From: Verrucomicrobia bacterium ADurb.Bin006
GTDB lineage: Bacteria; Verrucomicrobiota; Verrucomicrobiia; Limisphaerales; J093
Length of the DNA: 33,861 nucleotides
NCBI GenBank assembly: GCA_002071485.1
Contig: MWFF01000038.1
Span: forward strand, 1 to 33,861
Reading direction: 5' to 3'
Shown here: positions 13,101 to 21,818 of the stretch, in pieces
Layout of the letters: each line of letters begins with the position of its first letter
Position numbering within the stretch: position 1 is the first letter of the stretch
Translations under genes and position numbers: made by a program
The notes under the pieces: generated by a model
What the model saw: the letters and a program-made list of their open reading frames with translations, nothing else
The model's database searches: none
What the model was told of the DNA's origin: nothing

Positions 13101-13809
13101 CTTCATCCGCAATCCCTCGAGCGGCGTCGCAGCGCTCGTGGGCCAACTGACCGGAACGGCCCGCCAGGGTGGCGGCTTTGTGGACGAGATGACCCAGGCT
13201 CCAATCGACCAGATCATCGTCAAGGGCGCCGCCGGCAACGGGCGTTTGGAGGTGCAACATGGGTATGTCCAGAGTGCCGCTTTCCACGCAAACGCCGCCG
13301 GCACCATCGCGCTGACTGCCCCGTTCACAAACTCGACGATGCGCCTGCCCGTTCAGATCGCGCTCCGCCGAACACTGGCGGACAGAATCGGATTGGCCGG
13401 TGACACGCCCACCAACGCGCCCTTCGCCAAACTGCCGGATTTCGTCACCTTGAAGGGCACCGTGGGCGCGCCGGAATCGGACATCAGCCGGACCGTCCTC
13501 CTGGCGATGGCCGCCAAAGCCGGCGCGGGGATTCTCGACCGGACCGGTTCGCCCAAGGTCGACCAGGCCGCCGGAATCCTGAGCGCGGTCGGCAACCTGA
13601 TCGGCGGCGGCGAAGGCACCGCATCGGGAACAAACGCGCCTGCCGCGGGCCAAAGCGGCGCCAATCTCCTCGGAACGCTCAACACACTGCTGGGCGGCGG
13701 CGCTCAAGGCCCAAACGCCGCCAGGACGAACACAACCACCACCAATGCGCCGGCAACGCCCGCCCGCGACCCGCTGGGCAACGTGTTGGATCTGCTGCGC
13801 AAGAAGTAG
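10147..13809 (+). CDS. Large AsmA-like envelope protein
   Basis: A 1220-residue protein with one N-terminal membrane segment (about 20-42, GGLGVALVLLVVALYFLAIS) and a long, mostly beta-rich periplasmic part. The region just after the anchor (GVSIRPLSEVILRGLKVRP) and the C-terminal domain (GTGAGFAQFQGAG; IDQIIVKGAAGNGRLEVQ; LPVQIALRR) match the AsmA/TamB-type pattern of inner-membrane-anchored proteins implicated in lipid transport to the outer membrane. Residues after about 1150 are low-complexity Gly/Ala/Asn/Thr. Start ATG at 10147 puts the anchor at a normal place. It is the only confident plus-strand gene in the window and ends 2 bases from ftsZ, tail to tail. The exact subfamily and cargo are unknown. 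Confidence 0.8.
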   Translation: MTDTNAGSDQPKQPRRLVRWAGGLGVALVLLVVALYFLAISEPFVKGVVLPKAGAALGVDIAADGVSIRPLSEVILRGLKVRPQGEETVLEAAELRARYNLVSILRGLIKVDEIALIQPVVRVTMRPDGTSNLDAFTGRSGTPEAASAKPGSPLKVDVRMISIDDATVHFTQTHKDGSATSAELAGLDAKASGIRNGSPAKLDLDGRIQLVQRTGTNQADVAGTLRSAFGIDLDSDLAPAQITGSADFAVTRATGAFADASELQGRLSADFNLSEIKQLAIAFTKGAAALGTASVSGPFDPLEQEGKLKVKVTGIGSELLSLVGGRFGISFGGTKLAADYDIELKQNARFVSTTGSITATSFSVERAGLRTPTVDFKLGCDATLDLPRTNATIRAFTLDATQSGRPLLTGKLTKEMLLDWSQGAQEAAESALRLNVTELNLADWKPFVGDSVDSGIVNGQLDINVQKAGRLVAFDLGSKLVGLTGRLGSNRLDQADLAVSLRGQLTEFDRVDFAALALDMFQRGRAVSTLKGSGSYVNSTSDANFQVELTASLAALSELLGRTDLSLTAGTATFTGKVSQKNLSPAQTAHPSLDQSLAGKLEIVGLIGILASNRLDRFDISSDVDASLKNNLAEIRKCVGSIRQADNPAGTFNLTGRYGLTNGSGQIALEFLGLNQNALQPFVTEALGDKTLASVTVNGQIAGGYDPAGDSRIRADVQITNLVVNIPSSAPASTPLEAQFTLDTAVRTNVAEIREMLLTLTPTSRAANRIQATGRVDFTQTNAATGHLAITADALDATRCYEILFEETAPSASGESAGGRPGSSGAADQELEAMTLPLRNFIVDANVRRFYLREVEITNLVARARLDGQTIEVKPFDLALNGGSVSATAIVDLGVPGYRYDVGFKGTNVPVAPLVNSFLPEQTGQFSGTGAGFAQFQGAGTTEASLAKSLSGQFELTTTNLNLAIASVDNPMLKALVNVVVGIPDFIRNPSSGVAALVGQLTGTARQGGGFVDEMTQAPIDQIIVKGAAGNGRLEVQHGYVQSAAFHANAAGTIALTAPFTNSTMRLPVQIALRRTLADRIGLAGDTPTNAPFAKLPDFVTLKGTVGAPESDISRTVLLAMAAKAGAGILDRTGSPKVDQAAGILSAVGNLIGGGEGTASGTNAPAAGQSGANLLGTLNTLLGGGAQGPNAARTNTTTTNAPATPARDPLGNVLDLLRKK

Positions 13810-13811
13810 GA

Positions 13812-15155
13812 TCAGTTGAGCGCCATGCCCCGGCGGACGTACGTCGGGGTGTCCAGGTCTTCCCCACGATAGACGGTCGGCTCGCTCTTGGCGAACCGGC
13901 CCTTGGACACCACTTCGAGTGGCAGCAACTCCTGGTGCATCCCAACCGATTTGCGCCGGCGGCGCCCCCCGACGCGGTCCTGCCGGGCGAGCATCTGCTG
14001 CGCCTGTTCCGGCGTCAGACGCGGCGGCGGCGGGACGTACCGGGGAGCTGGACGCTCGCCCGACGCGCCTCCCACGGCATCGAGGCGCTCTTCCCCCGAT
14101 GTGGGAAACTCGGCCGCGGGCGGTTCGGGGTCTGACGTTGCTCCGGATAACTCGAGCGCGCGTTCCGAATCGGAAACGGGGGCGGCCCGCTTGGTCGCAA
14201 TCACGGTGACCCCGATGCGATCGCCCAAGGCGGGGTCGATGGCGGCGCCCACGATCACCTGGGCGTGCTCGCACACGCGATTGATCTGTTCCATGACCGC
14301 GTTGACCTCTTTCAATGCAAGATCAGCGCCGCCCGCCAGGCTGACCAGGACGGCATCGGCATCGGCCAGAAGACGCCCCTGGTCGAGCAGAGGACTCGAG
14401 AGGAGGCGCTCGACAACCTCGCGCGAGCGCGCTTCGCCCATGGACTCGGCGGTGGCGAAGCAGCTCTCCGCCTGCCGCCCCCGCACCACACGGCAGAGAT
14501 CCGCAAAATCCACGTTGATCAGGCCTTCGCGGGTGATCAGGCGCCACACGCCGGCCAGCCCCTGGCAAAGCAGGTCATTGGCAATGCGGAAGGTCTCGAC
14601 CAGTGTTGTCTTGTCGTCGACCAGTTTGGACACCTTCTGGTTTGGCAGGCAGATGACAGCGTCCGCCGCCGTCTTGAGCTGGCGCAGGGCCAGTTGAGCC
14701 TGGTGCTGCCGACGCTGCCCCTCGAACTCGAATGGCAGGACCGCCAAACCCAGCACCAACGCCCCCTGTTCCCGAGCCACGCGCGCCACCACCGGCGCCC
14801 CGCCCGACCCGGTGCCGCCGCCCAACCCCGCCACCACCACAACCAAATCCATCCCCGCACAAAGCTCGTTGAGCGCCGGGGTGTCCGCCTCGGCCGCCGC
14901 ACGCGCCACGTCGGGGTCGCCCCCCGCGCCCAGGCCGCGCGTCAACGCCGACCCGAGGAGAATCTTCCGGGCGAGCGGACTCGCCCCCAGGAGCCGCGCG
15001 TCGGTGTGGACTCCGGCAAAAGCCATGCCGTCCAGTCCGGCGCGGCTCATGTGATCGAGCGCCTGAAGGCCGGCGCCGCCCACGCCGATCACTTGGATGG
15101 TCGGGGCGGACTTCGGCATCGGGTGTTGTTCGGCGGCTGAAGTTTCGATTGTCAT
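13812..15155 (-). CDS. ftsZ: Cell division GTPase FtsZ
   Basis: A 447-residue tubulin homologue that forms the division ring. The GTP-binding loop GGGTGSG is at 112-118, the catalytic T7 loop is INVDFAD (N214, D216, D219), and SSPLLDQGRLL and VTVIATK blocks are present. The C-terminal peptide LDTPTYVRRG matches the FtsA/ZipA-binding tail, after a Pro-rich linker. Oddities: the usual GVGGGGxNAV reads GVGGAGLQAL (Q31 for Asn), VNTDA reads VHTDA (H50), and IPND reads LPNQ. I recall similar changes in verrucomicrobial FtsZ, so they are probably lineage traits. It is the last gene of the dcw run, 60 bases after ftsA, with no strong Shine-Dalgarno and no visible terminator. Confidence 0.95.
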   Translation of the reverse strand: MTIETSAAEQHPMPKSAPTIQVIGVGGAGLQALDHMSRAGLDGMAFAGVHTDARLLGASPLARKILLGSALTRGLGAGGDPDVARAAAEADTPALNELCAGMDLVVVVAGLGGGTGSGGAPVVARVAREQGALVLGLAVLPFEFEGQRRQHQAQLALRQLKTAADAVICLPNQKVSKLVDDKTTLVETFRIANDLLCQGLAGVWRLITREGLINVDFADLCRVVRGRQAESCFATAESMGEARSREVVERLLSSPLLDQGRLLADADAVLVSLAGGADLALKEVNAVMEQINRVCEHAQVIVGAAIDPALGDRIGVTVIATKRAAPVSDSERALELSGATSDPEPPAAEFPTSGEERLDAVGGASGERPAPRYVPPPPRLTPEQAQQMLARQDRVGGRRRRKSVGMHQELLPLEVVSKGRFAKSEPTVYRGEDLDTPTYVRRGMALN

Positions 15156-15215
15156 GGGGTGTTGCGAAACGGTTGAAGAGGCGGCTTGGACAAAAACCGG
15201 GGCGCCGCCTCGGGA

Positions 15216-16442
15216 TCAGGAGTCGGTCCACATCTGAGTCAAAGCGCTCTTGAGCCGGCTCGTCCAGGGACGCCGGCGAGAGTTCTGCCCGTGCTGAAAC
15301 GATCCGAACTTCGCCAGGCCGATGCCCGTCGCGAACTCGGGTTGATCAAGCGTGGCCACAAGGCCGCTGATCGTCTTGGTGCGCCCAATGGCCACGGGCA
15401 ACCCAAAGACGCGCTCGCCCAGCTTCTGAGTATCCGGCGTGCGCGAGCCGCCCCCGCACAGGAACACACCCGCCCGCAGACTGTCGAGCAGCCCCGCGCG
15501 TTCGACCTCGGCCGCGATGATCTCGAAAACCTCCTCGAGCCGGGCCGACATGATCCGTCGCAAGTGCTCGAGGTTGATCGACCGTTCGGGCAGGCCGAAA
15601 TCGTTGGGCAATTCAACAGTCCGCCCCCGCACGCCCATATCGACCAACGCCGAGCCATGCTCGATCTTCAACGCCTCAGCGCGGCTCATCGATATCTTGA
15701 GCCCATACGCCAGATCGTTAGTCACATGGTCGCCCCCGACCGCCAGAACGCCGGTGTGCTTGATGATGCCGTCCGCATAGACCGTGTACTCGGTGACACC
15801 CGCGCCGAGATCGATCACCAGGGCGCCCAACTCCTTATCCTGAGGCGTCAAAACGGCCAGCGACGAGGCGATGCCGTTGAACACAATATCCTCGACCTCC
15901 AATTGAAGGCTCTTGACGGCCCGGATCGGGTTTTGGAGGCGGTTGGTGATGCCGTGGATCACGTGGACATCAACCTCGATCTGAGCGCCCACCATGCCGA
16001 CCGGGTTGAGCACGCCATCCTGGCTGTCGACGATGAAGTGCTGGCGCACCACGTGGACCGTGTGCCGATCCGCCGGCAGGTTGATTGCCTTGGCGTTCTT
16101 GATCACGTCCCGCACGTCGTCCTCGCCAATATCGCGATCGACCGACGGGATCGTGTGGCGCCCCCGGTTGTTGAAACTTCGGATGTGGCTGCCCGTCACG
16201 CCGAGGTAGACACTCCGAATCTCCACATCGGCCATCTGCTCCGCCTCCGCGATCGCATAGCGCACATCCTCGATCACCGCACTGGCGTCGACGATCTCCC
16301 CTTTGCGCGTCCCCCGGGACCGGGCCTGCCCCAGACCGACAATGCTCAAGGCGCCTTCAGGGCTGACGTCGCCGACGACGGCGCACACCTTGCTGGTTCC
16401 GACCTCGAGCCCGACGATGAGATGCGTGGAATTGTTAAACAT
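15216..16442 (-). CDS. ftsA: Cell division actin homologue FtsA
   Basis: A 408-residue actin-fold ATPase that tethers FtsZ to the membrane. Phosphate-binding motifs are seen in VGLEVGTSKVCAVVG (phosphate 1), LVIDLGAGVTEYTVY (phosphate 2) and VFLCGGGSRTP (adenosine). The 1C subdomain lies between about residues 85 and 165 (YLGVTGSHIRS onwards). The C-terminus PWTSRLKSALTQMW looks amphipathic and fits the membrane-targeting helix. The ATG at 16440-16442 overlaps the end of ftsQ by 8 bases, indicating coupled translation. Confidence 0.96.
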   Translation of the reverse strand: MFNNSTHLIVGLEVGTSKVCAVVGDVSPEGALSIVGLGQARSRGTRKGEIVDASAVIEDVRYAIAEAEQMADVEIRSVYLGVTGSHIRSFNNRGRHTIPSVDRDIGEDDVRDVIKNAKAINLPADRHTVHVVRQHFIVDSQDGVLNPVGMVGAQIEVDVHVIHGITNRLQNPIRAVKSLQLEVEDIVFNGIASSLAVLTPQDKELGALVIDLGAGVTEYTVYADGIIKHTGVLAVGGDHVTNDLAYGLKISMSRAEALKIEHGSALVDMGVRGRTVELPNDFGLPERSINLEHLRRIMSARLEEVFEIIAAEVERAGLLDSLRAGVFLCGGGSRTPDTQKLGERVFGLPVAIGRTKTISGLVATLDQPEFATGIGLAKFGSFQHGQNSRRRPWTSRLKSALTQMWTDS

Positions 16443-17394
16443 GCTTGCGACGCAAACGAGGCAGTTTTTCGGTGCGCGGCTTGAGCGGCGGCACTGCGCT
16501 CGACTCGAACCACAACACCGGACAGTTGTTGGTGACGGCCAAATCCAGAAAAGCCACAGCTTTGTCCAATCGCTGGCCCGCCTGGCGCACCAGACGCCAG
16601 CGATCGAGGCCGGACGCCACCCGGTCGTACGCCAGCGTGATCTCCGCCCCCCCGTCGGTCGTCACCCGCAAAACGTCAGGCGAAGAGATGTCAATCACCG
16701 CCAAACCAACCTCCCGGGCAAGCGGCGACGACTCGAACGTGGCAAGCAGTTCGAGAACGGCGCGCACAGGACGACTCTCAAGGGCCGCGCCGGGGCGCAA
16801 ATCGGCGTTGTTCAACCCCCGGAGAATGGGCAGGGCGTCGAATGCCCGAACCACCGCGGGACTCGACGGGAGCGTCGGCAAGGGCGGCATGATCACGCCC
16901 GCGCGGTCCAGATAGAAGACCGCAGGCGCCACGCCGGCCTCGCCTTCGGGCTGAATGGCCTGAATCTGCAGGATCGGGTCGCGTTCCTTCACCTGAATCC
17001 GAAGAACATGAGGCAGAACGCGCTCGACCGACACCGATTCCACCTGGGCAATCAACTCGATCTCACGACGCACCTGGGTCATGTCAATCAACAGCAGATT
17101 GTCGCCCTCCCGAATTCCGGCCAGTTGGCGAATCTGCTCCGGCTTGAGCCAGATTCCATCCGTGGCGATCTCCAGGCTCGTCAGGGCAAACAGACCGATG
17201 TCCATCAGACGCTGCCGCGCCCACTGCCAACCCCGCTGCCCCAGCCCGGCTGCCACAACCGCCAACATCGCCACCAACAGCGCGAACACAACCCGGTGCC
17301 GACGCGCCTGTCGCACAGGCCGAACGCGCATCTTCACATCAAGCACCGACCCGCGCCCGGCGCGGCGGTTCTTTGGTTTGCCCCAAAGTCCCAT
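16435..17394 (-). CDS. ftsQ: Cell division protein FtsQ
   Basis: A 319-residue bitopic divisome protein. Residues 1-33 are a basic cytoplasmic tail, 34-52 (VVFALLVAMLAVVAAGLGQ) form the single membrane segment, and about 70-137 are a POTRA domain (LTSLEIATDGIWLKPEQI to VLRIQVKERDP). A beta domain follows (FYLDRAGVIMPP, LDRWRLVRQAGQ). It recruits FtsL/FtsB in known systems. The ATG lies 7 bases after ddl, with AAAGG just upstream. Sequence identity in this family is always low; position between ddl and ftsA supports the call. Confidence 0.92.
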   Translation of the reverse strand: MGLWGKPKNRRAGRGSVLDVKMRVRPVRQARRHRVVFALLVAMLAVVAAGLGQRGWQWARQRLMDIGLFALTSLEIATDGIWLKPEQIRQLAGIREGDNLLLIDMTQVRREIELIAQVESVSVERVLPHVLRIQVKERDPILQIQAIQPEGEAGVAPAVFYLDRAGVIMPPLPTLPSSPAVVRAFDALPILRGLNNADLRPGAALESRPVRAVLELLATFESSPLAREVGLAVIDISSPDVLRVTTDGGAEITLAYDRVASGLDRWRLVRQAGQRLDKAVAFLDLAVTNNCPVLWFESSAVPPLKPRTEKLPRLRRKHV

Positions 17395-17401
17395 AGGCCT
17401 T

Positions 17402-18322
17402 TCAAGGAGTGGACCGGCACGCCGCAGGCGCGCGCCTGAGCGCCAGGTCGACCATCTTCTGGCACAGGCCAGGAAAACTGTAGCCCACAGCCGCCGCCGC
17501 CCGAGGCAACAAACTCAGTTGCGTCATCCCCGGCAACGTGTTCACTTCCAGAACGACCGGATGCCCCGCCGACGGCACCATCACGTCGACCCGCGCGTAG
17601 TCCCGTCCGCCAATCGCCCGGAACGCCCCAAACGCCGCCGCCCGAATCCGTTCCTCCGTCGGCGGATCGACTCGCGCCGGCAGAAAGCACTCGGTCGCCC
17701 CCTGCGTGTACTTGTTGCGGTAATCGAGCGGACCCTGCTTCGGGCAGACCTCGATGATCGGCAAAACCTCGCCGTCCAGAATGCCTACGGTCACCTCGCG
17801 CCCCACAATGCGCTCCTCCATCAGCACTCTGCGATCGTACCGGAACGACTCCGCCAGCGCCGGCCCCAGACCGTCCAGGGAGTCGACGATCTGCAGCCCC
17901 ACGCTCGACCCCTGACACACCGGCTTCAAAACAACGGGCGGCTGCCAGCCAGGCGGCCAGGTCGCATCCGGCGTGTCCAGGACCGTGTATCGCGGAGTCG
18001 GCACACCGGCGCCCACACAACGCTCCTTGGTGAGGACCTTGTCAAACGCCAGCCGGCTGGCTTCGGCATCGCTCCCCGTGTACGGGACTCCCAACACCTC
18101 CAACCGCCTTTGCACTGTGCCGTCTTCGCCGTACGTCCCGTGCAGCACAAGAAACACCACATCCGTCTTCTGCGGCAACTGCCACCCGTCGTCGAGCGGA
18201 TCCAATTCCTCGACGGTGTGGCCCAGCCCGCGCAAGGCGTCGACGACGGCCCGGCCAGACCGCAGCGAAACTTCGCGCTCGGCCGATGGCCCTCCCAGCA
18301 TCACAGTGATCCTCAATGGCAT
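17402..18322 (-). CDS. ddl: D-alanine--D-alanine ligase
   Basis: A 306-residue ATP-grasp ligase that joins two D-Ala for the MurF step. Key motifs are MLGGPSAEREVSL at the N-terminus, LHGTYGEDGTVQ, VVLKPVCQGSSVG (ATP-grasp loop), MEERIVGREVTVG and the metal-binding EVNTLPGMT. Length fits the family. It lies 30 bases after murB and 7 before ftsQ in the dcw run. The usual upstream neighbour murC is not in the cluster. Confidence 0.97.
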   Translation of the reverse strand: MPLRITVMLGGPSAEREVSLRSGRAVVDALRGLGHTVEELDPLDDGWQLPQKTDVVFLVLHGTYGEDGTVQRRLEVLGVPYTGSDAEASRLAFDKVLTKERCVGAGVPTPRYTVLDTPDATWPPGWQPPVVLKPVCQGSSVGLQIVDSLDGLGPALAESFRYDRRVLMEERIVGREVTVGILDGEVLPIIEVCPKQGPLDYRNKYTQGATECFLPARVDPPTEERIRAAAFGAFRAIGGRDYARVDVMVPSAGHPVVLEVNTLPGMTQLSLLPRAAAAVGYSFPGLCQKMVDLALRRAPAACRSTP

Positions 18323-18352
18323 ACAGTCTGCCGGCCACAGGCCGGCTCTCGG

Positions 18353-19354
18353 CTAATCCTCTCCGACGATCTTGACTTCGGTTTCAAGCGCAATCCCCCG
18401 CTCGCTCTGCGCGCGCTCGCGAATCCGCTCGATCAATACGAGAATGTCCCGGGCGGTCGCGCCCCCGACATTCACAATGAAATTGCCGTGGATGGGCGAG
18501 ACCTGCGCCCCTCCCACACGCTCGCCCTTGAATCCCAGCTCCTCGATCAGTCTTCCGGCGGCAATCGACGCCGGATTCTTGAACACACACCCGGCGCTGG
18601 GCTGCCGGGGCTGCGTCTCCAACCGCCGCCGCCTGTAACCCTCGCTCCGGTTCTGAATCGACTCGGGGTCCGAGGGCTCTCCGCGCAGGACAGCCGACAG
18701 CGCAATGTGGTCCGCAAAGAACGGACAGTCGCGATACCCGGCCGCGAGATCGGACGATCCCATCTCGAGCACATTCCCACGCCGATCCATGATTCGCACA
18801 CGCTCGAGAATCTCGAAAAGCCAACTCCCGTTCGCCCCGGCATTCATCCGCAACGCCCCACCCAGACTCCCGGGGATGCCTTCGAGAAACTCGAATCCGC
18901 CGAGATTCTCTCGCCGCGCCGCCGCCACCACCGCCTTCAACAGAGCCCCCGCCCCGGCACTCACCCGCAAACCCTCGCACGCGATCGCGCTGAAGGCCGG
19001 CTGCGCAAGACCGATCACCACGCCACGATACCCGCCATCCCGGACCACCAGGTTCGATCCGCGCCCCAACACAAGCCAATCGACTCGCCGCTCCCGGCAA
19101 AACGCCAAAATCGCAGCCAAATCCCGCTCCTGGGCCGGCTCGACATAAAGGTCCGCCACCCCACCAACCCGCAACGTCGTGCGCCGCGCGAGGGGTTCGT
19201 CGAGCCGAATGACCGCCCCGCCAGACAGCAGGAGCGCAAGCTCTGACGCGAAAGCCGCGTCAGGCCGCCCCATCCCTCGGTGCGCAGCCCTCAACTCGGC
19301 CAACGGGCCTGGGGCGACCCCTGACTCTGCGGCGCGTGGCTCGATCGTGCTCAT
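18353..19354 (-). CDS. murB: UDP-N-acetylenolpyruvoylglucosamine reductase
   Basis: A 333-residue FAD enzyme that reduces UDP-GlcNAc-enolpyruvate to UDP-MurNAc. FAD-binding blocks are TTLRVGGVADLYVEP, LGRGSNLVVRDGGYRGVVI and EGIPGSLGGALRMNAGANG. The catalytic proton-donor block reads PSAGCVFKNP, with Cys at the position that is Ser in E. coli; this variant is known in type II enzymes. About 45 N-terminal residues precede the core. The ATG overlaps the murG stop in an ATGA junction, which leaves no room for murC, normally between them. Confidence 0.96.
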   Translation of the reverse strand: MSTIEPRAAESGVAPGPLAELRAAHRGMGRPDAAFASELALLLSGGAVIRLDEPLARRTTLRVGGVADLYVEPAQERDLAAILAFCRERRVDWLVLGRGSNLVVRDGGYRGVVIGLAQPAFSAIACEGLRVSAGAGALLKAVVAAARRENLGGFEFLEGIPGSLGGALRMNAGANGSWLFEILERVRIMDRRGNVLEMGSSDLAAGYRDCPFFADHIALSAVLRGEPSDPESIQNRSEGYRRRRLETQPRQPSAGCVFKNPASIAAGRLIEELGFKGERVGGAQVSPIHGNFIVNVGGATARDILVLIERIRERAQSERGIALETEVKIVGED

Positions 19355-20559
19355 AGCGAGGGATTCGAGCCCGCCGTTCTCAATCCCACAACGGGCGCAG
19401 ACGCACCCGACCGCTCGGTGGCCGCCGCGGACGCCTGCAGAGCGTCAGGCAGAGCGAGAAAGATCGTCTCCGCAATCCGCTCTGCTGCGTCGGGCCGATG
19501 CCATCGCGCCAAAGCCGCGCTCATCGCTTGCCGAGTCGAGTCGCTGCGCACAAGTTCGCGAATCTGCCAGATCAGCCGATCGGGCGTTGCCTCGTGCTGG
19601 AGTAGGAGACGCGCTGCGCCGGACACTACCAGGGCATGGGCGTTGTGAAACTGATGGTTGTCGGCGGCGGACGGATAGGGAATCAGCACGGCCGGCAGCC
19701 GCAGGGCGGCGAACTCGGCTAGGGCCGACGCCCCCGCGCGCGAAATCGCCACGGTCGCCGCCCCCAACGCCAGCTCCATTTCGATCAGGAATGGCTCGAC
19801 CACAGAACGCCGCTGCTGTGCGGCGTAGGCCCGCCGCACGGTTTCGATGTCGTCGGGGCCTGTCAGGTGGACAAATTGCAGCTCGGGCTCGGTCAGCGCC
19901 AAAGCGGGCAGCAGACGAACCACCGCCTGGTTGATCGCGCGTGCCCCCTGGCTTCCCCCCACAATCAAGAGAACAGGACAATCCGGCCCCAACCCGAGGC
20001 TGTGCCGACAGGCGGCAGAATCGACGCCGAGCAAAGCCGACCGCACCGGCATGCCGGTGACCAGAATCTTCCGGTGCCGCAGGCGCGCGGCGGCCTCGGT
20101 GTAGTTTACAAAGGCCTGATCAACCATATGAGCCAGCCAGCGGTTGGCACGGCCCGGAATGGCGTTGGCCTCGTGAAGATAGGTCGTCGCCCCCATGCGC
20201 CGCCCAACCAGGATCGGCGCCGCACTGGTGAATCCGCCCATCGCCAGCACAGCCGAGGGCGGACGGCTGTGAAACAGCGCGCGCGCTTGTCTGAGCGATC
20301 GCGTGAATCCGCGCAGAAATCGTCCCCATCCTCCCTTCTCGAGGCCGACCGCTTCAAGTGAGGCCACCTCGCTTCCACCGGCCGCACCCAGGGCGTTTCG
20401 GTCCACCTCCTTCGTCGAAGTCAGCAAGAGAACGTCAGCCCCCCGCGACCGCAGCGCCTCGGCGACCGCCAATCCCGGAAAGAGGTGCCCGCCCGTGCCG
20501 CCACATGCGATGGCGATCCGCGGCCGGCAGCGGTTCGTCTCGATGTGTGATGAGGCCAT
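19351..20559 (-). CDS. murG: Lipid II synthase (GlcNAc transferase) MurG
   Basis: A 402-residue GT28 glycosyltransferase that adds GlcNAc to lipid I at the inner face of the membrane. Motifs are IACGGTGGHLFPG (G-loop 1), MGGFTSAAPIL, HEANAIPGRANR, VGGSQGARAINQ (G-loop 3) and the UDP-GlcNAc site SRAGASALAEFAALRLPAVL followed by PYPSAADNHQ. About 15 extra N-terminal and 40 extra C-terminal residues make it a little longer than E. coli MurG (355). ATG at 20557-20559 lies 18 bases after ftsW; no strong Shine-Dalgarno. Confidence 0.97.
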   Translation of the reverse strand: MASSHIETNRCRPRIAIACGGTGGHLFPGLAVAEALRSRGADVLLLTSTKEVDRNALGAAGGSEVASLEAVGLEKGGWGRFLRGFTRSLRQARALFHSRPPSAVLAMGGFTSAAPILVGRRMGATTYLHEANAIPGRANRWLAHMVDQAFVNYTEAAARLRHRKILVTGMPVRSALLGVDSAACRHSLGLGPDCPVLLIVGGSQGARAINQAVVRLLPALALTEPELQFVHLTGPDDIETVRRAYAAQQRRSVVEPFLIEMELALGAATVAISRAGASALAEFAALRLPAVLIPYPSAADNHQFHNAHALVVSGAARLLLQHEATPDRLIWQIRELVRSDSTRQAMSAALARWHRPDAAERIAETIFLALPDALQASAAATERSGASAPVVGLRTAGSNPSL

Positions 20560-20577
20560 GGGTGCAGAGTCTTTGAA

Positions 20578-21690
20578 CTAAGCCGTTTGCGGTTGTCCGA
20601 GCTCTTCCAAACGCGGATCGGGCGCCACCCGGCACTCGTTGGCCCGGCCCACGCTCACCAGAATGCCGGTGCAAAGAAGCACGATGGCCAGATTCGAACC
20701 GCCGAAGCTGATGAATGGGAGAGCCAGGCCTTTGTTGGGCAGGACCGAGGACACCACACCGAGGTTGATGAATGCCTGCAGACCGACCAGGAAACTGATC
20801 CCCGTCGCCAACAGCCGGCCAAACGGGTCGCTGGCCTGACGGGCGATGCTGACACCGCTCAGGAAATAGAGCAGGAAGAGGACAATCACAACCAGGGACC
20901 CGACGTATCCGAACTCTTCTCCGATAATGGCGAAAATGAAATCGGTCTGCTCCTCGGGAAGCGGATCCTTCTGCAGGCTCGCGTTCAGACCCACACCGGT
21001 CAGTCCGCCCCGCCCCAGGGCGAGTTTAGCCTGCCACGCCTGAAAACCCACCCCCTGGCGCGTGGTGTCGGGATTGAGCCAGGCGTGCACCCGGTCAATC
21101 CGCACGGAATTAAAGGCCAGGAAAGCGCAAAGAGACCCCATCCCGAAAAGCACGGGTACCGCCAGGTGCGTCATGCGCGCTCCGGCAACCACCAGGACCA
21201 CCATGGACGTCGCCCCCAGCAGAATCGCCGTCCCCCAATCCGGCTCTACGAAGATCAAACCCGTGACCAGGCCAATGAGCATGCCCGGCACAACGACGCC
21301 GTACCAGAAAGAGCGCATCACCCGTTCGTTCACGGCCCCGTAGTGCGCCAAGGCCACCAGCAGCGCCAGCTTGGCAAACTCCGACGGCTGAAACTGGACC
21401 GGACCCAGGCGGCACCAACGGCGCGCGGCCTTAACCTCGACGCCGGCAACCATGACAAAGACAAGCAATCCGACCGCCACCAGCAGCAGGAACCAACTCC
21501 AGGCACGCAGCCGGCGGTGATGAATCTGGGCCAACAGAAACGCACCCCCCAGCCCGAGCCCCGCCGCCACGATTTGACGCGACAGGTACGTCAGGCTGGC
21601 GTTGGGCGGGCTGATGCTGAAGAGCGTCAACATCCCCAACGACAGCAGGGCCAGCGCGGACGCCACCAGGATCGTCGTGGAAAGCCTCAT
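20578..21690 (-). CDS. ftsW: Septal peptidoglycan polymerase FtsW (SEDS family)
   Basis: A polytopic SEDS glycosyltransferase of 370 residues that polymerises lipid II with FtsI. About ten membrane segments are seen. Conserved SEDS blocks are RRWCRLGPVQFQPSEFAK, VEPDWGTAILL, the Asp-containing loop DFIFAIIGEEFGYVG and LPFISFGGSNL. I start at the ATG 21688-21690; a GTG directly before it (21691-21693) is equally possible. A 128-base gap separates it from the LysM gene; murD, the usual neighbour, is missing. Confidence 0.95.
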   Translation of the reverse strand: MRLSTTILVASALALLSLGMLTLFSISPPNASLTYLSRQIVAAGLGLGGAFLLAQIHHRRLRAWSWFLLLVAVGLLVFVMVAGVEVKAARRWCRLGPVQFQPSEFAKLALLVALAHYGAVNERVMRSFWYGVVVPGMLIGLVTGLIFVEPDWGTAILLGATSMVVLVVAGARMTHLAVPVLFGMGSLCAFLAFNSVRIDRVHAWLNPDTTRQGVGFQAWQAKLALGRGGLTGVGLNASLQKDPLPEEQTDFIFAIIGEEFGYVGSLVVIVLFLLYFLSGVSIARQASDPFGRLLATGISFLVGLQAFINLGVVSSVLPNKGLALPFISFGGSNLAIVLLCTGILVSVGRANECRVAPDPRLEELGQPQTA

Positions 21691-21818
21691 CACAGACTCG
21701 ATTTCATTCTTTGCCCACGCCGCAACCGCACACGGTGATGCCGGGCGCCCCGGCGGCAGAACACGGAACCGGCTTGAGGACGGCCGGCGCCGCGCTGCCT
21801 GCCGGGGCGCTCGCGCCC

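Noticed and set aside
11881..14274. Very long minus-strand open frame opposite the AsmA-like gene and ftsZ end
   Set aside because: Antisense shadow produced by high GC at third positions; the sequence is Arg/Gly/His-rich without motifs, while the plus strand encodes a coherent anchored protein.
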